A stretch of DNA of 64,000 nucleotides from Symsagittifera roscoffensis. Its lineage: Eukaryota; Xenacoelomorpha; Acoela; Convolutidae. This document shows, piece by piece, positions 10,268 to 22,758 of this stretch. The DNA is taken from positions 69,711,617 through 69,775,616 of the forward strand of contig NC_087063.1 of assembly GCF_963678635.1 (NCBI RefSeq). The letters are read 5' to 3'. The notes beneath the pieces are model-generated. The model saw only the letters and a list, made by a program, of their open reading frames with translations, ran no database searches and was not told where the DNA came from. Positions within the stretch are counted from its first letter, which is position 1. The number at the start of each line of letters is the position of its first letter. The position numbers and the translations under genes are program-made.

Positions 10268-10913
10268 AGTCTTGGGACAGTACCGAAGAAGTCTTGGGAC
10301 ATTGCAGTCTGGGGACGGTCTTGGAGCAGTGCAGTCTTGGGATAGTCTTGGGACAGTGCAGTCTTGGGACAGTCTTGGGACGGTGCAGCCTTGGGACAGT
10401 CTTGGGCCAGAGCAGTCTTGGTACGGTCTTGGGACAATAAATCTTGGGACACTGGTCTTGGAAGAGTGGTCTTGGGACAGTAGTCTTGGGACAGTGGTCT
10501 TGGGACAGTGGTCTTGGGACAGTGGTCTTGGACAGTGGTCTTGAGATAGTGGTCTTGGGACAGTGGTCTTGGGACACTAGTCTTGGGACAGTAGTCTTGG
10601 GACAATAGTCTTGGGACACTAGTCTTGGGACAGTAGTCTTGGGACAGTAGTCTGGGGACAGTAGTCTTGGGTCACTAGTCCTGGGACAGTAGTCTTGGGA
10701 CAGTAGTCTTGGGACAGTAGTTTTAGGGCAAGGGTCTGGGGACAGTAGTCTTGGGACAGTAGTCTTGGGACACTAGTCTTGGGACAGTAGTCTTGGGACA
10801 GTAGTCTCGGGACAGTCGTCTTAGGGCAAGGGTCTTGGGACACGAACAAGAAGTACTGGGACAGCACCGAATAGTCTTGGGACAGTAGAGAGAAAGCTTG
10901 GGACAGCACGAAG
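10268..10913 (+). repeat. minisatellite, about 44 copies of a 14-16-bp unit
   Basis: Core CTTGGGACAGTAGT repeated with small changes; I count about 44 cores. The first dozen copies are spaced irregularly (14 and 21 bp), later ones mainly 14-16 bp. Frames through it (SQDYCPKTTVPR-type repeats) are by-products of the repeat and not taken as genes. It lies between the LTR and gag, so it would be part of the leader RNA. Confidence 0.9.
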
Positions 10914-11145
10914 AAGTGGGGTGACGGTACTAAAGGGTCTTAAGACAGGTCGAAAAAATCGAATCAAAAGCAATACGACTAGTCGGAACTCGATACTGTT
11001 AGGATCACGAATTAGTAGAATTTTAACAAAATCTTAGAAGGAACAGAAAAGTAGTTTTTCTTTTTATTATCAATTTTTTTTTATTCTTAGAATAGGTTTT
11101 TGTAAATACTAATATTGTAAATAGAATCAATTGTAAATAAAAATC

Positions 11146-12243
11146 ATGAGACGGAGCAGGGTACCGGTGGCTGAAAAAAGATGTACAGAATCAAAGACAA
11201 AATATAACTCGTCGCTACGTAAAACGGCATCTATGGGCCCAAAGGTAACAAAGAAGAACTTTTCAGTTAGCATGGTCAACACGAGGAGTAATACAGAGAA
11301 CAAAACAAAAGAGGGCACGGAAGAGAAACAAGCGGAACCCGCCATCGAGATTGACCTAGAAACACCAGAACAGAGTGTGGATGAGGTGGAGAAGAAGACG
11401 ACGGAGTCGACACCGATGCCGAATGCAGAGGAACAAAGTCAAAAGTCGATGGAATTCTCACCGATAGACACGGGGGAGGACACGACGGGCAACATGCCAG
11501 AAACAGTAAAGGACGAATCTCAAGTAAAAAGAACGTCATTTACAGAAAGGATAGCAATGATGGTCGGGATGAAATCAAGAGACATAGTGACAGAGGAACC
11601 GAAGGCCGAGAAAGGCAAAACATTCGGAACAGTTTCCACGAAAACGACAGACACCGACCAAAACGAAGACCAGGTCAGACCGGGAGCAGCAGCCAACAAC
11701 AGGGCAACAGCTGACCATGAAACAACATCTCTCGATCTGGGCGATCTGATGGCGAAGCTAGATCAGATCGACAAGAGACTAAAGCACAGCGAGGAGGATA
11801 GAGAGGTAATAAAGAATGAATTAAGATACAACAAACATGAGTACCTGGACAACTTTTTCAATCTGGCGAAAGCGACAGAGGAAAAGCTTCAGCAGATGCC
11901 AGACAAGGTAGATGCCACTGATGGAGAGCGAGGCAAGAAAATCAAAAAAGACATGCAAGAAATGAAGCAACGATATGACGCAGTGAAAAGCCAGTTGGGG
12001 AGTCTGGAAACGAGAATGGACACAATGAGTAGGGACCAGGCTGAGAGTTCATGTGCAATACAGGCAAAACCAGACGCCATCTTGAGAAACTCTACGTCAC
12101 AGGACAGGCCGGCAGCGGAACGAACGCAAGGCAATAGAGTTAACTTCGTGGAACCACAACGGAACAAACGGCAATCAACACCATTAACATTACCCCGGGA
12201 TGCCGCGAGTACAGCACCGGGGGGGGGGGCAAAGCGATTATGA
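11146..12243 (+). pseudogene. gag: gag N-terminal region (coiled-coil rich)
   Basis: A 365-codon open frame, low in hydrophobic residues and rich in Lys, Glu and Thr. Residues about 195-300 contain heptad-like segments (LGDLMAKLDQIDKRL, LGSLETRMDTM), likely coiled coil for Gag assembly. The real start may be the first ATG or the one at 11,272. It stops just after a run of ten or more G at about 12,220, where the gag core continues in the next frame. A shared motif RVNF near its end also occurs in element 2's gag region. Called gag from position and continuity with the capsid-like part. Confidence 0.65.
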
Positions 12244-12998
12244 AAAGTGGAACAGCAAACACGACGAGTGGTCCAGGGGATTCCACGACTCACAATAACG
12301 TGGGACCGGATGTTATGACGTGGGCAAGCACCTGGGAAATGATGAACAGGACACTAGAAGCCTTCGCCACCAGGAACACCGACTCGAGTGATAGAGGAAG
12401 TAACAAATCCAGGAAAATTTTCAAAAAACCGAAAGAATTCAAGGATGATTCAGTTGGATGCATTGATACTTGGGTAGAAGTCATGAGGTTGCACTTGGAA
12501 CAAGACAACTTGAACGATGAGAGGCAAGCATGCACAGCGATACTCAGCAACTTGGAAGGCACGGCGTTGAAATGCGTGGTTGCGAAGAACGAAGAGGAAC
12601 GCGACACTGCGGATAAAATCTTCGAGATATTGTTGAATCGTTTTGGGTCAGGCATGAAGGATCATCAAGCGATGATGCGATTTGAAAAGAGAAGGCAAAG
12701 GGACGATGAATCGATAGACAGGTTCCTAGATGACCTTGAGAGCTTGAGACGAAGGAGTGACCCTGAAGAGTCCACAAACAGAAGAAACTTTAGCATCGCC
12801 TCAAAGTTCATTGATGGGGTAAAGAGTGATGACTTGATAACAATGTTAGCAACATACTATACATTGTCGAAAGATAGTGCACCGACTCCAGAAGAGATGA
12901 GACAGATGTCGAGAGAGTACATGCTAATGAAACCCAGGAAATACTCATATTCAGATAACAGGAATATGCAAGGGGGGAACCAAACACAAAGGTCGTAA
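12240..12998 (+). pseudogene. gag: gag core (capsid-like retrotransposon Gag domain)
   Basis: 253 codons. FKKPKEF followed by DTWVEVMRLHLEQ, then a helical region with GTALKCVV, ILLNRFG and RFEKRRQ-DDESIDRFLDDLESLRRR, is the pattern of the Ty3/Gypsy Gag domain. The frame ends in TAA at 12,996-12,998, but the same frame continues past it into the zinc-knuckle part (KTRDDMDKRRSCANC), so that stop is a lesion. Element 2 keeps the KKP...GCIDTWIDVMKLHFE block near 52,090-52,190. Confidence 0.85.
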
Positions 12999-13019
12999 TG
13001 GTACAAGACTAGAGATGAC

Positions 13020-13265
13020 ATGGACAAACGTAGATCATGCGCGAACTGCGGGTCAGCTGATCATCACGTGGCGGATTGCACAACATACAAGCAGGGCATG
13101 AAGAGTCTGGGATACGCACCAGATGAGGAGGACATGAGCCAGATGGAAGAACACGAGTACTATAGTGGCTTAATCATCAAAATAGGTGCAAGATGCTTCT
13201 TCTGAAATCAGGAGGGGCACTTCAGGATGGATTGTCTTTTGTTTTGGGAGGCAGTCAAGAACCAG
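13020..13265 (+). pseudogene. gag: nucleocapsid zinc knuckles
   Basis: A first CX2CX4HX4C knuckle is intact (CANCGSADHHVADC, 13,038-13,079). A second would lie at 13,194-13,235, but its second cysteine codon is TGA (13,203-13,205); the rest (Cys, His, Cys at the right spacing) is present. In element 2 the second knuckle also contains TGA, at its last cysteine. After the knuckles the frame breaks in an A-run near 13,335. Confidence 0.85.
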
Positions 13266-13329
13266 AGTCACCCCAAAAATAAATTGGCATTAGCGGCGGT
13301 GCAGAATCAGCGAAATAGACAAACCGAGT

Positions 13330-14490
13330 TTGAAACAAAAAAACTTAGAAGCACCGAGTACGGAACTGCCAACGAAGGCTGTAACGCAAGTTAACAATGC
13401 GATAGAGGCCACGGCCAAGAACGCCCTAGAGATAAATTATGAGAAGGCGGCGTCAGAGGCGATCAACAAGGTGAAACAGCACATAGCAACGAAGGAAATA
13501 GAGCAACGGTTGAAGCAAGAGATCGACAGACAGAGATTGAATGTGACAAGGAACTTAAGTGAACCCAGCGACCAGACAGTAATGCACATTGACGTATACG
13601 CAGAATACTTGAGTGCGATAAGCCCACAGGCGACATCTAGGCCTGTGACATCGAGAGGTGGCAGCAAGTCGGTCCGTGTGGACAACAGATACACAGAAGC
13701 TTATGGTCCGCATGAGGTGATGTTGAATATAGATGGGATAAACATCTACACGAAAACAATGATAACATGTGATGAAGATCTAGTGGGACAGATCTACGTG
13801 GGCAGAGAAGAATTAAAGGTGAGATCGATTGGACACTGTGCCATGCTGGAGGAAGATGCAATGCTCATCAGGACAGAGGCAGACGTATCAGCACACGTGC
13901 TTGAGATAAGTGGCAAGAAGACTCACTTGCGTGGGTTACTCGATACTGGAGCGGTCTTGAGTGTAATACCAATCGAAACTTGGGAGCGAATGGGCTTCAA
14001 CAAAGATGACTTGATAGACTCGAGAATACGGTTGTCAGCTGCTAACAAAGGGGCGCTGCGGGTGCTAGGCAGAACACCAATAATAGCCCTAAATCTAGGG
14101 GAACGCAACCTGTGGATGAGCTTTCTTGTTGTGGAGAACCTAGACGAGTCTGACCAGTTTATTTTAGGCAGCGACTTCATCAGGAACTTCGACGTAACAA
14201 TTGATTTAAGCAATGCGATGTTCAGGATAAGAAACCCGGATAGGAGGTACGCAATTAAACCGGTAAATTTAATAATAGCGAATGAAAATAAAGCACCGGT
14301 ATTCTTGAGTAGGAGGGTGAGGCCAAAGGCGAACGAAGCGGCAATTGTAAGCTTGCGAATGAAAAATTACAATGAACTAAGTGACAACAAGCAAGTATGC
14401 ATAGTCCCGAATCCTAATAGTCAAAATGCTGCTGTTTTAGGAAGAGACTTCTCGATACCAAGAGCGGTCTCTGCGTCAGTGTCTTGTTGA
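13330..14490 (+). pseudogene. pol: pol linker and aspartic protease
   Basis: The first 90 codons are a helical, charged linker (NNAIEATAKNALEINYEKA), paralleled in element 2. The retropepsin active site is LLDTGA, with catalytic Asp at 13,942-13,944 (residue 205), followed by VLSVIPIETWERMGF and, 70 residues on, the flap/ILGSDF region typical of Ty3/Gypsy proteases. Frame lost near 14,480 where the coding sequence shifts to another frame (LLNTLD... RGRKLGY), with a further stop at about 14,560. Confidence 0.85.
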
Positions 14491-15608
14491 ATACTCTTGA
14501 TATACCCATCACAATACAGAGGGGGAGGAAGCTGGGATATGCTTTACCCGTTAAAACTTGATATGAAATGACTGAAAATTCAAAACAAAATGAAGTTGTT
14601 GATTGTCCCAATCATAGGGACAAAATTTGTATCTTGAGACGATTGAAGAAAATAAAAGGCTCATCAGGTCTTGTGAAATCATTTAAATCAGAGACGGACG
14701 ATGGGCTATCGAGCTGTTCAAATTTTCCGGAACGGCCCACAATAGATGAAATGAAAAGTGATAAACCTGTCCTGCCGGAGATCGAACATTTAAGGGGCAA
14801 GTTGACGGACGAACAGCTCGAAGCCATCAAGGACGTACTAGAGCGGAACGAGGAAGTTTTTTCGAGACATAAGGCAGACATCGGGTGTTGTAATTTTGTT
14901 GAGCATGAAATAAAACTTGAAGAGGATGCGGTACCACACAGGGAGGGGGCGAGGCGCATGATCCCCCACAAATCAGAGGCATGTAGGAAAGAAATAGAGA
15001 CATTACTAGAGTATGACATGATAGAACCATCCAAGTCACCGTGGGCGTGTGGAGTAGTGATGGCCAAAAAGAAAGGCGACCAATTGAGGTTTTGCTGTGA
15101 CTTTCGGTATCTGAACTCCGTCACGGTGAAGGATGCCTATCCCATACCTAGGATTGACGAGAGCCTCTCGAAGTTAGGTGACGCAAAATTTTTTACAACT
15201 CTTGATTTAGGTTCGGCATTCTGGCAGGTCCCGCTGAGGAAGCAAGACAGGGACAAAACAGGGTTCGCCTGCGAGTTGGGGCTGTTTCAATGGAAACGGA
15301 TGCCGTTTGTCTATGCAATGCCACAGCCACTTTTCAACGGTTGATGGCACATGCGCTGATAGGTGTGACAAAGAAGTACGGCAATCTGATTAATGTGCTA
15401 TGTGGATGATGTGGCAATAGCGACGCCCACACTAGAAGACCACATCGAGCGACTGGACGAGATGTTTGCATGTATGAAGAGGTCGGGGCTAAAGTGTAAA
15501 CCGTCAAAGTGCGAGATACTCAAGGATTCGATAAAATACTTGGGCAGAATGGTGGATAGGCACGGCATCAGACCGGATCCAGATGCAGTGGAAGCAGTTC
15601 TGACTTGA
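14491..15608 (+). pseudogene. pol: reverse transcriptase
   Basis: Ty3/Gypsy RT. From 14,568: an acidic N-terminal part, then SPWACGVVMAKKK, FCCDFRYLN, IPRIDESL, FFTTLDLGSAFWQVPL (motif A, LD) and GFACELGLFQWKRMPF. The frame breaks near 15,330-15,345, and YVDD (motif C) appears at 15,399-15,410 in another frame, followed by the thumb. A TGA at 15,606-15,608 replaces a tryptophan codon (TGG in the other copies). Confidence 0.9.
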
Positions 15609-18600
15609 AAATTGCCAAAAACGGAACACCAGTTGATGAGCTTCCTGGGTTTTGCGAACTACTACAGGGAATTCATCAAGGGCTATGCGGACAAGGTATA
15701 CCCGATGCAACAGTTAATGAGACACAAAGGCAAAAAGTTCACATGGAACAACGCAGCAGAAGAATCATTCCAGAGAATAAAGAAAGAGTTGTGCGAGGCA
15801 CCGATGTTAGGGATGCCAACGGAAAAAGGGATGTACGTGTTGGATACGGACGCGTCGGTAGTCGCGATTTCTGGAATTCTCCATCAAGAACAAGAATGGA
15901 ACGGGAAGACAGTCTTAAGACCAATAGCATACGGGAGCAAAGTCTTGAAAGACACAGAAATGAAGTACGGGGCGCCGAAAGCAGAGATGTTCGCGGTGGT
16001 TACTTTTGTCGAGAAATACAGAGCATACTTGGGCAGTGAGCCATTTAAGCTGCGGGTCGACAACAGGGCACTCAGCTGGCTGAAGACGTACTCGATTGAC
16101 CAGAGCTACATTGGGAGATGGATAGTTTGCTTGGATGGGTACAACATGATAATTGAGCATAGAACAAGGGACAAACATCAGAATGCCGATAGCTTGAGTA
16201 AGAAGACGGAGTTCTACGAGAGACAGGAACAGAGAGAGGCGGACAGGCCTGAGATTAAAGATGGCTTCTCCTTCATGGACAAAGGAACGTATGACAGTCT
16301 TCCACTCACGAGATGGCTAGACAAGTCAGGCAAACCAATAAAAGATCATCCCGAACTACCAGAAGAGCCCCAAAAGAAAACAATCTTGAACAAGAAACGA
16401 GGGATACCGATAGAGATAATGCTCAAGTCAAAAATCGTGAGAGAGACGCTCAAGGCAAAAGGTTATGATCTCAATCAGGTGGAAACGGGAGATACTCAGG
16501 TAGATGAAGACTTGTGGAGATTACTTGAGAAACTGGCAGATGATAAACCCGTGAACGTAGGAAAGGGTGGGGAGGAACCGGAAGTCACGATACTGCGAAG
16601 GAGTGAAACAGTTGGCAGACTCTCCAAGAGGAAGCGTTACTGATGGCAAAGAAGTCGTGCGGTCAATGGTTGACAAAATCCCTGATAACATACTTGAGCG
16701 GACTCAGGTTAAGAAGAAGAAAATGGCGTTCAAGGAAGAAGCTGAACACCTGGGACTAGGTCAAGAGTCCGGGGAGTGGTCCACGTCCACGGAAGAAGAA
16801 GAAACCGGAGAAGAGAAATTGTCCGGGGAGTGTGAAGAATGGGATGAAGATTCGGAAAGAAGCAGCGATGATCAGGATAGACTATGCATGATACTGGCAG
16901 AAGAGAAGATGAGACACCGCGACAGGGAGCTACAAACAGATCCCTCCTCAGGAACTTACAACTCCGATGAACGAGAAGTACAAGGAGGTGAAGAACTTGA
17001 GAAAATTGCGGTATCGTGGAAACCATTCAGGGAACTATCATGCAACTCAAATGTCAGAACAAATCTGGTGCCAGAGGATGATATGAAGATCGTGAAGAGG
17101 ATAATATGCGTAAAGCTGAACGATGACATCCACAACCCTGGGGAAATGAGTGGACATATCATGGTACTAAAGGAACATGTCAAAGCGAGATATAGGCTCT
17201 CGGACGTGATAAGAGCCCAGAAGAATAACAAGATGACAAGTAACTTCTCCAAATGGATCCGGACGGGGTCCACGGAGAAAGGGGAACTCGAAGAAGACAG
17301 CTACAAAATCTTGAGCCAGTTCTACAAAGAAAAGAAAGATTTACTCTATCACACAGCTGACGGGTTGGAAGCGTGCAAGAGAAAAGAGGAGGAGAAGATA
17401 TTACACAAGCACAACCTCATCATATTACCACAATTGTATCAGACGGAGGTGTTATTCAGATCGCACGATCAGATGGGGCACCAGGGGATAGACAAAGTGC
17501 AACAGAGAATACTTCACAGGTTTGATTGGCCAGGATTGAGGAAAGCTTGCGAGAGATTGTTGAATGCATGCCTGGCATGCCTGCAGGTAAACGACCCAAG
17601 GAAGGTGAAGTTCCCACTCAAGTCCGTTGAGAGCTCGGAGTTTAACGAGGTGGTGCAGATAGACCATCAAAAAATCTGCATGACGGAGTCGGGATATAAC
17701 CAGATACTGGTTATAATAGATCACTTCACAAAGTTGGCAGAAGCGGTCCCGTGTCAGACAGCCTCAGCAGAGGAGACTTGTGACCACTTCATAACGCATT
17801 GGATATCACGATACGGTTGTCCAATGACTTTTCAGTCAGACAACGGCAAAGCCTATGTGGGGGACTTGACAAAGGAGTTGATGAAGAGGTCACACATTGC
17901 TCAAGCACACTCGACAACCTACCATCCTCAGACCAACGGGCTGGTAGAGAGACAGAATAGAACGTTGGTGAACATGTTGAGGGTATACTGCTCATGATAC
18001 ATGACGGACTGGGATAAATATCTGTCGCAAGTCGTAGGGGCATACAACAGTACGCAACACTCAAAAACGGGCATCAGTCCTTTCGTGATGTTGACGGGCA
18101 GGGAGAGAGCAATGCCCCTGGCATTCTTTTACCCGGAATACGAAGGGAAGAGGACGTCGCCTCAAGCTTACGTGAAAGAAGCGATTAGGAGACAGCAGGA
18201 ACTAAACGAGCTCTGCAGGAGGAACACTGCGCAAGCACAAATGAGACAGCGCAAGAAATATGATGAAAAGATATTACAGGCGAAGCCATATGAGGTGGGC
18301 CAGTACGTGTGGGTCTTCCAGAATGTCATACCGCCTAAAGGGACAAAAAAACTACTTAAGAAATGGAGAGGACCATTCATGATAACGGAAGTACATCAAC
18401 AAAGACGGTTCTACCGCTTGAGTACGGGGCGAGCAGCACATTATGAAAATCTGAAGCCTCACGTCCCATCCCCAGAGGACTGGTGTATACCACAGGACAT
18501 GGAGGGACTTGAGTACCGACTGGTGGAGCCAGCGTGTGAAGTGAACGAAAAAGGCACCAGAGAGAAAATTGATGGCAACGAGAACTTGAGTTTGGATGAC

Positions 18601-19158
18601 AATGAAAAGATAGAAGCGGACTCTGAGGCGGAATCCTTTGTGGAAGAAGACTGGAACGATCCGGGGCAAGGTGAGGTGCCAAAGTGGACAGAACCAGACT
18701 TACCAATACCAGCGGGGACGGGGAGTGGCAATCGCAAACGGACAGGCATGAGGTACAACAGGTACGGAGATGATTTCCTGATTGATAAGATACAGCCCGA
18801 TGACCTAAGCAAAGAGCTACTAAGTGTGGGCGAACTGGCAGCCGATGATGAATGGCAAATTATCAATGATAATGAACACTACCCGCAGGAAGACTACTCG
18901 ATACCAGAACAAAAGACAGATTTGGAACAGAGCGAGATAGAGAGGAGGGAGAATACGAACTTGAGGATATTAGAATGGATGCGCGATGTCAAGAACGGAA
19001 GCGGCGAAGGACAAAGCATCCAACAAGTTGACGTATCAGCGGGAAAGCACATGAAAACGGAGGATCCCCTCTTCGGCTGGACAGCAACAGACAGGCCGCT
19101 CGAAATACCACCAGATAATTTAGACCCAGCACCATCGACGGGGACGTCGACAAATTGT
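15424..19158 (+). repeat. duplicated pol segment, copy 1
   Basis: RT thumb to pol C-terminal tail; homologous along its length to 19,163-22,881. Copies differ by many substitutions and small indels (protein identity roughly 85-90% by eye). Copy 1 is cut off just after STGTSTN, exactly where copy 2 continues into the macro domain. Confidence 0.85.
15609..16643 (+). pseudogene. pol: RNase H and connection domain
   Basis: Begins at the RT-RNase H connection (SFLGFANYYREFIKGYA), then the RNase H-like fold: YVLDTDASVVAISGIL (first catalytic Asp), YGAPKAEMFAVV, RVDNRALSWL, and ADSLSKK at the end, all standard for Gypsy. About 150 charged residues follow, leading to the integrase N-terminus. Frame lost near 16,620; the next part is one frame over. 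Confidence 0.9.
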
Positions 19159-19161
19159 TGA
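16644..19161 (+). pseudogene. pol: integrase with GPY/F module and pol tail (copy 1)
   Basis: Starts after an acidic linker. HHCC zinc finger: HDQMGH ... CLAC (about 17,464-17,580). Catalytic triad: Asp in VQIDHQK (about 17,660), Asp in FQSDNGKA, Glu in NGLVERQNR, with the DX35E spacing. A TGA at 17,995-17,997 replaces an Arg codon of the second copy. Downstream, GPFMITEV...HYENLKPH (about 18,370-18,470) is the GPY/F module that binds DNA or targets integration. The long acidic tail ends at the duplication junction near 19,158, so this copy has no macro domain. Confidence 0.88.
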
Positions 19162-19162
19162 C

Positions 19163-20521
19163 ACCTACACTAGAGGACCACATCGAGCGACTGGATGAGG
19201 TGTTCGTTTGCATAAAAAGAGCAGGACTAAAATGCAAGCCATCAAAGTGCGAGATACTCAAGGACTCAATTAAATACCTGGGGAGGAAGGTGGATAAACA
19301 TGGCATCAGACCAGACGCAGATGCAGTAGAAGCGGTGCTGACATGGAAATCACCGGAAACGGAGCATCAACTGATGAGCTTCTTGGGTTTTGCGAATTAT
19401 TACAGGGAATTCATTAAGGGCTATGCGGACAAAGTGTTCCCGATGCAACAGCTCATGAGGCACAAGGGCAAAAATTTCATGTGGAATGACGCAGCGGAAG
19501 AGTCATTCCAGAGGATAAAGAAGGAGTTGTGTGAAGCACCTGTGCTAGGTATGCCGACGGAAAAAGGGATGTACGTGCTGGATACGGATGTGTCAGTGGT
19601 AGCGATCTCGGGCATACTCCAACAAGAGCAGAATGGAACGGGAAGACAGTCTTGAGACTGATAGCATACGGGAGCAAAGTCTTGAGTGATACAGAAATGA
19701 AGTACGGTACGCCCAAGGCGGAAACGTTTGCAGTTGTTACCTTTGTTGAGAAAAACAGGGCGTACCTAGGTAGCGAACCAATCAAGCTACGGGTCGACAA
19801 TAGAGCACTAAGCTGGTTGAAAACGTACTCAATAGATCAGAGCTACCTTGGGAGATGGATAGTTCGCTTGGATGGCTACAATATGATCATCGGACACAGA
19901 ACAAGGGACAAACATCAAAATTCCGATAGTTTGAGTAAGAAGACGGAATTCTACGAAAGGCAGGAACAAAGGGAGGCGCACAAGCCAGAAATCAAAGATG
20001 GCTTCTCTTTTATGGACAAAGAAACACACGACAGCCTACCACTCACGAGATGGCTCGACAAGTCAAGTAAACCAATAGAGGATCATCCCGAATTGCCAGA
20101 GGAGCGTTCAGAGAGAACAATCTTGAAGAAAAATGGAGGTATGCAAATGGAAGTAATGGTCAAGTCGAAAATAGTGAGGGAAACACTAAAGGCGAAAAGT
20201 TACGATCTCAAGCAGGTAGAGACGGGAAGTGAGAAGATAGGTAAGGACCTGAGGAGATTACTTGAAAGTTTAGCAGACGATAGAGCCGTTGTCCAGACCA
20301 ATGATAAAGACGAACCAGAAGTCTCAATACTGAGAAGGGATGAGGCAGCGTATAGCGAGGACTCGTTAAAAGAAAAGCAATTCGATGGCAAGGATGTCGT
20401 GCAGTCACTAGAAGAGAAGATCCCGGAAGAGATACTAGGGCGGACCATGGTTCGAAAGAAGAAAGTGACATTTAACGAGGAGGCCGAACATCTTGGATTG
20501 GGACAAGAGTCCGGGGAGTAG
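19163..20521 (+). pseudogene. pol: RT thumb and RNase H (copy 2)
   Basis: Same order as copy 1: RT thumb, connection domain, RNase H with YVLDTDVSVVAISGIL and RVDNRALSWL. A frame change occurs near 19,640. A TAG at 20,519-20,521 stands where copy 1 has a TGG tryptophan codon, followed by a frameshift near 20,575. Confidence 0.88.
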
Positions 20522-22758
20522 GTCACGTCAGAAGAAGATGCTGAAGAAGAGAAATTGTCCGGGGAGTCCGATGAATGGATGAAGACTCAATTAAGAGCAG
20601 CAATGATCAGGATAGTCTATGCATGATATTGGCAGAAGAGAAAATGAGGCACAGTGACAGGGAACTACAAACTGGCCCTTCCTCAGGAACATACAATTTG
20701 GATCAGCAAGAGGTGTGCGGAGGTGAAGAACTTGAGAAAATTGCAGTATCAAGGAAACCGTTCAGGGAGCTATCGCGCAGTTCAAATGTCAGAACAAACT
20801 TGGTGCCTGACGATGACAGGAAAATCTTGAGAAGGATAGTTTGCGTCAAACTGAAGGATGATATCTACAGACCCGGAGAAATGAATGGTCAAATAATGGC
20901 ATTGAAGGAACACGTCAAGGCAAGATACAGGCTGTCAGATCTGATACGAGCTCAGAAGAATGATAAGGTGATGAGCAACCTCTCCAAACGGATTCAGACA
21001 GGAGTCAAAGAGAAAGGGGATCTGGAGAGAGACAGGTACAAAATCTTGAGCCAGTTCTACAAGGAGAGAAAAGGTTTACTCTATCACACGGCTGATGGTG
21101 TGGTATCCTGCAGAAGAAAAGATGAGGAGAAAACACTACACAAGCACAACCTCATCATACTACCACAGCTGTACCAGACAGAAGTGTTATTCAGATCGCA
21201 CGGCCAGATGGGACATCAGGGGATAGACAAAGAACAACAAAGAATACTACAGAGGTTTGACTGGCCAGGGTTAAGAAAGGCTTGCGTGAACGCATGCCTG
21301 ACGTATTTACAAGTGAAAGATCCAAGAGAAGTGAAATTCCCACTCAAGTCCATAGAGAGCTCGGAGTTTAAGGAATTCGTGCAGATAGACCATCAGAAGA
21401 TCTGCATGACAGACTCGGGATATAATCAAATACTGGTCATAATAGACCACTTCACGAAGTTGGCAGAAGCAGTGCCATGTCAAACGGCCTCAGCGGAGGA
21501 GACTTGTGACCATTTAATAACACATTGGATATCACGATATTGTTGTTCGATGACCTTTCAGTGGGACAACGGGAAAGCCTTCGTTGGGGACTTGACGAAA
21601 GAGTTGATGAGGAGATCGCACATTGCTCAAGCACACTCAACCACTTACCATCCTCAGACTAACGGACTAATCGAGAGACAAAACAGAACGCTGGTGAACA
21701 TGCTCAGGGTGTATTGGTCGAGATACATGACGGACTCGGATAAGTATCTGTCGCAAGTGGTAGGGGCGTATAACAGCACGCAACTCTCGACAACAGGAAT
21801 CAGTCCCTTCATGATGTTGACAGGCAGGGAAAGAGTGATGGCCCTAACATTCTTTTACCCAGAATACGAAGGAAAAAAGACGTTGCCTCAAGCTTATGTG
21901 AAAGAAGCGGTCAAGAGACAACAGGAGCTAAACAAGCTCTGCAGGAGGAATACGGCGCAAGCACAAATGAGGCAGCGGAAGAAGCACGACGAGAAGATAC
22001 TTCAAGCGAAACCGTACGCAGTGGGACATATATGTCTGGGTTTTCCAGAATATCATAGCTCCGAAGGGGACAAAGTAGCTACTGAAGAAATGGCGAGGAC
22101 CGTTCATGATAACGGAGGTATATCAGCAGGGACGGTTCTACAGCTTGAGTACAGGGCGTGCAGCGCACTATGAAAATCTGAAACCTCACGTCCCATCTCC
22201 GGAAGACTGGTGTGTACCACAGAACATGGAAGGACTTGAGTACCTATTGGTAGAGCCAGCATGCGAAGTGAACGAGAAAGGCACCAGAGAAGAGAATGAT
22301 GGGAACGACGACGTGAGCATGGTGAATATTGAGAAAATAGATGAAGACTCAGATGCACGATCCTTTGTGGAAGAAGATTGGAGTGATCCAGAGAAGAGTG
22401 AGGTGCCGAAATGGACGGAACCAGATTTGCCGAGGACAGCAGAAACAAGGACTGGCAATTGCAAGCGGACAGGCATGAGATACAACAGGTACAGGGATGA
22501 TTTTTTGATGGACAAAATACAACCTGATGAGGTGAGAGAAGAGTTAATGAGTTGGGCGAGTTGGTAGCCGATGACGAATGGCAAATCATCAATGACAGTG
22601 AACACTTTTTGCAGGAGGATTACTCGATATTTGAACGGGAAACAGATCTGGATTAGAGCGAGATAAAAAGGAGGGAGAACACGAACTTGAAGATACTGGA
22701 ATGGATGCGTGATCTTAAGAACAAGGGAGACGAGGAGTAAAGTATCCAACAGGTCGAT
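20522..22758 (+). pseudogene. pol: integrase with GPY/F module (copy 2)
   Basis: HHCC finger is damaged: HGQMGH is kept, but the last cysteine of CLAC has become Tyr (CLTY) and several residues before it are lost. Catalytic Asp (VQIDHQK), Asp (FQWDNGKA) and Glu (NGLIERQNR) are kept. The frame breaks near 22,040-22,110 inside the GPY/F region and again near 22,550; a TAA lies at 22,738-22,740. The acidic tail then reads on into the macro domain. Confidence 0.88.

Noticed and set aside
10135-10909. Long minus- and plus-strand frames with SQDYCPKTT-type repeats as a repetitive secreted protein
   Set aside because: Several frames are open at once, which follows from the minisatellite itself; the frames lie in the retrotransposon leader.
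13194-18000. UGA recoded as Cys or Trp in this genome
   Set aside because: TGA also replaces Arg and appears with TAA, TAG and frameshifts in the same element; the intact NT5DC gene uses ordinary codons. Decay explains it.
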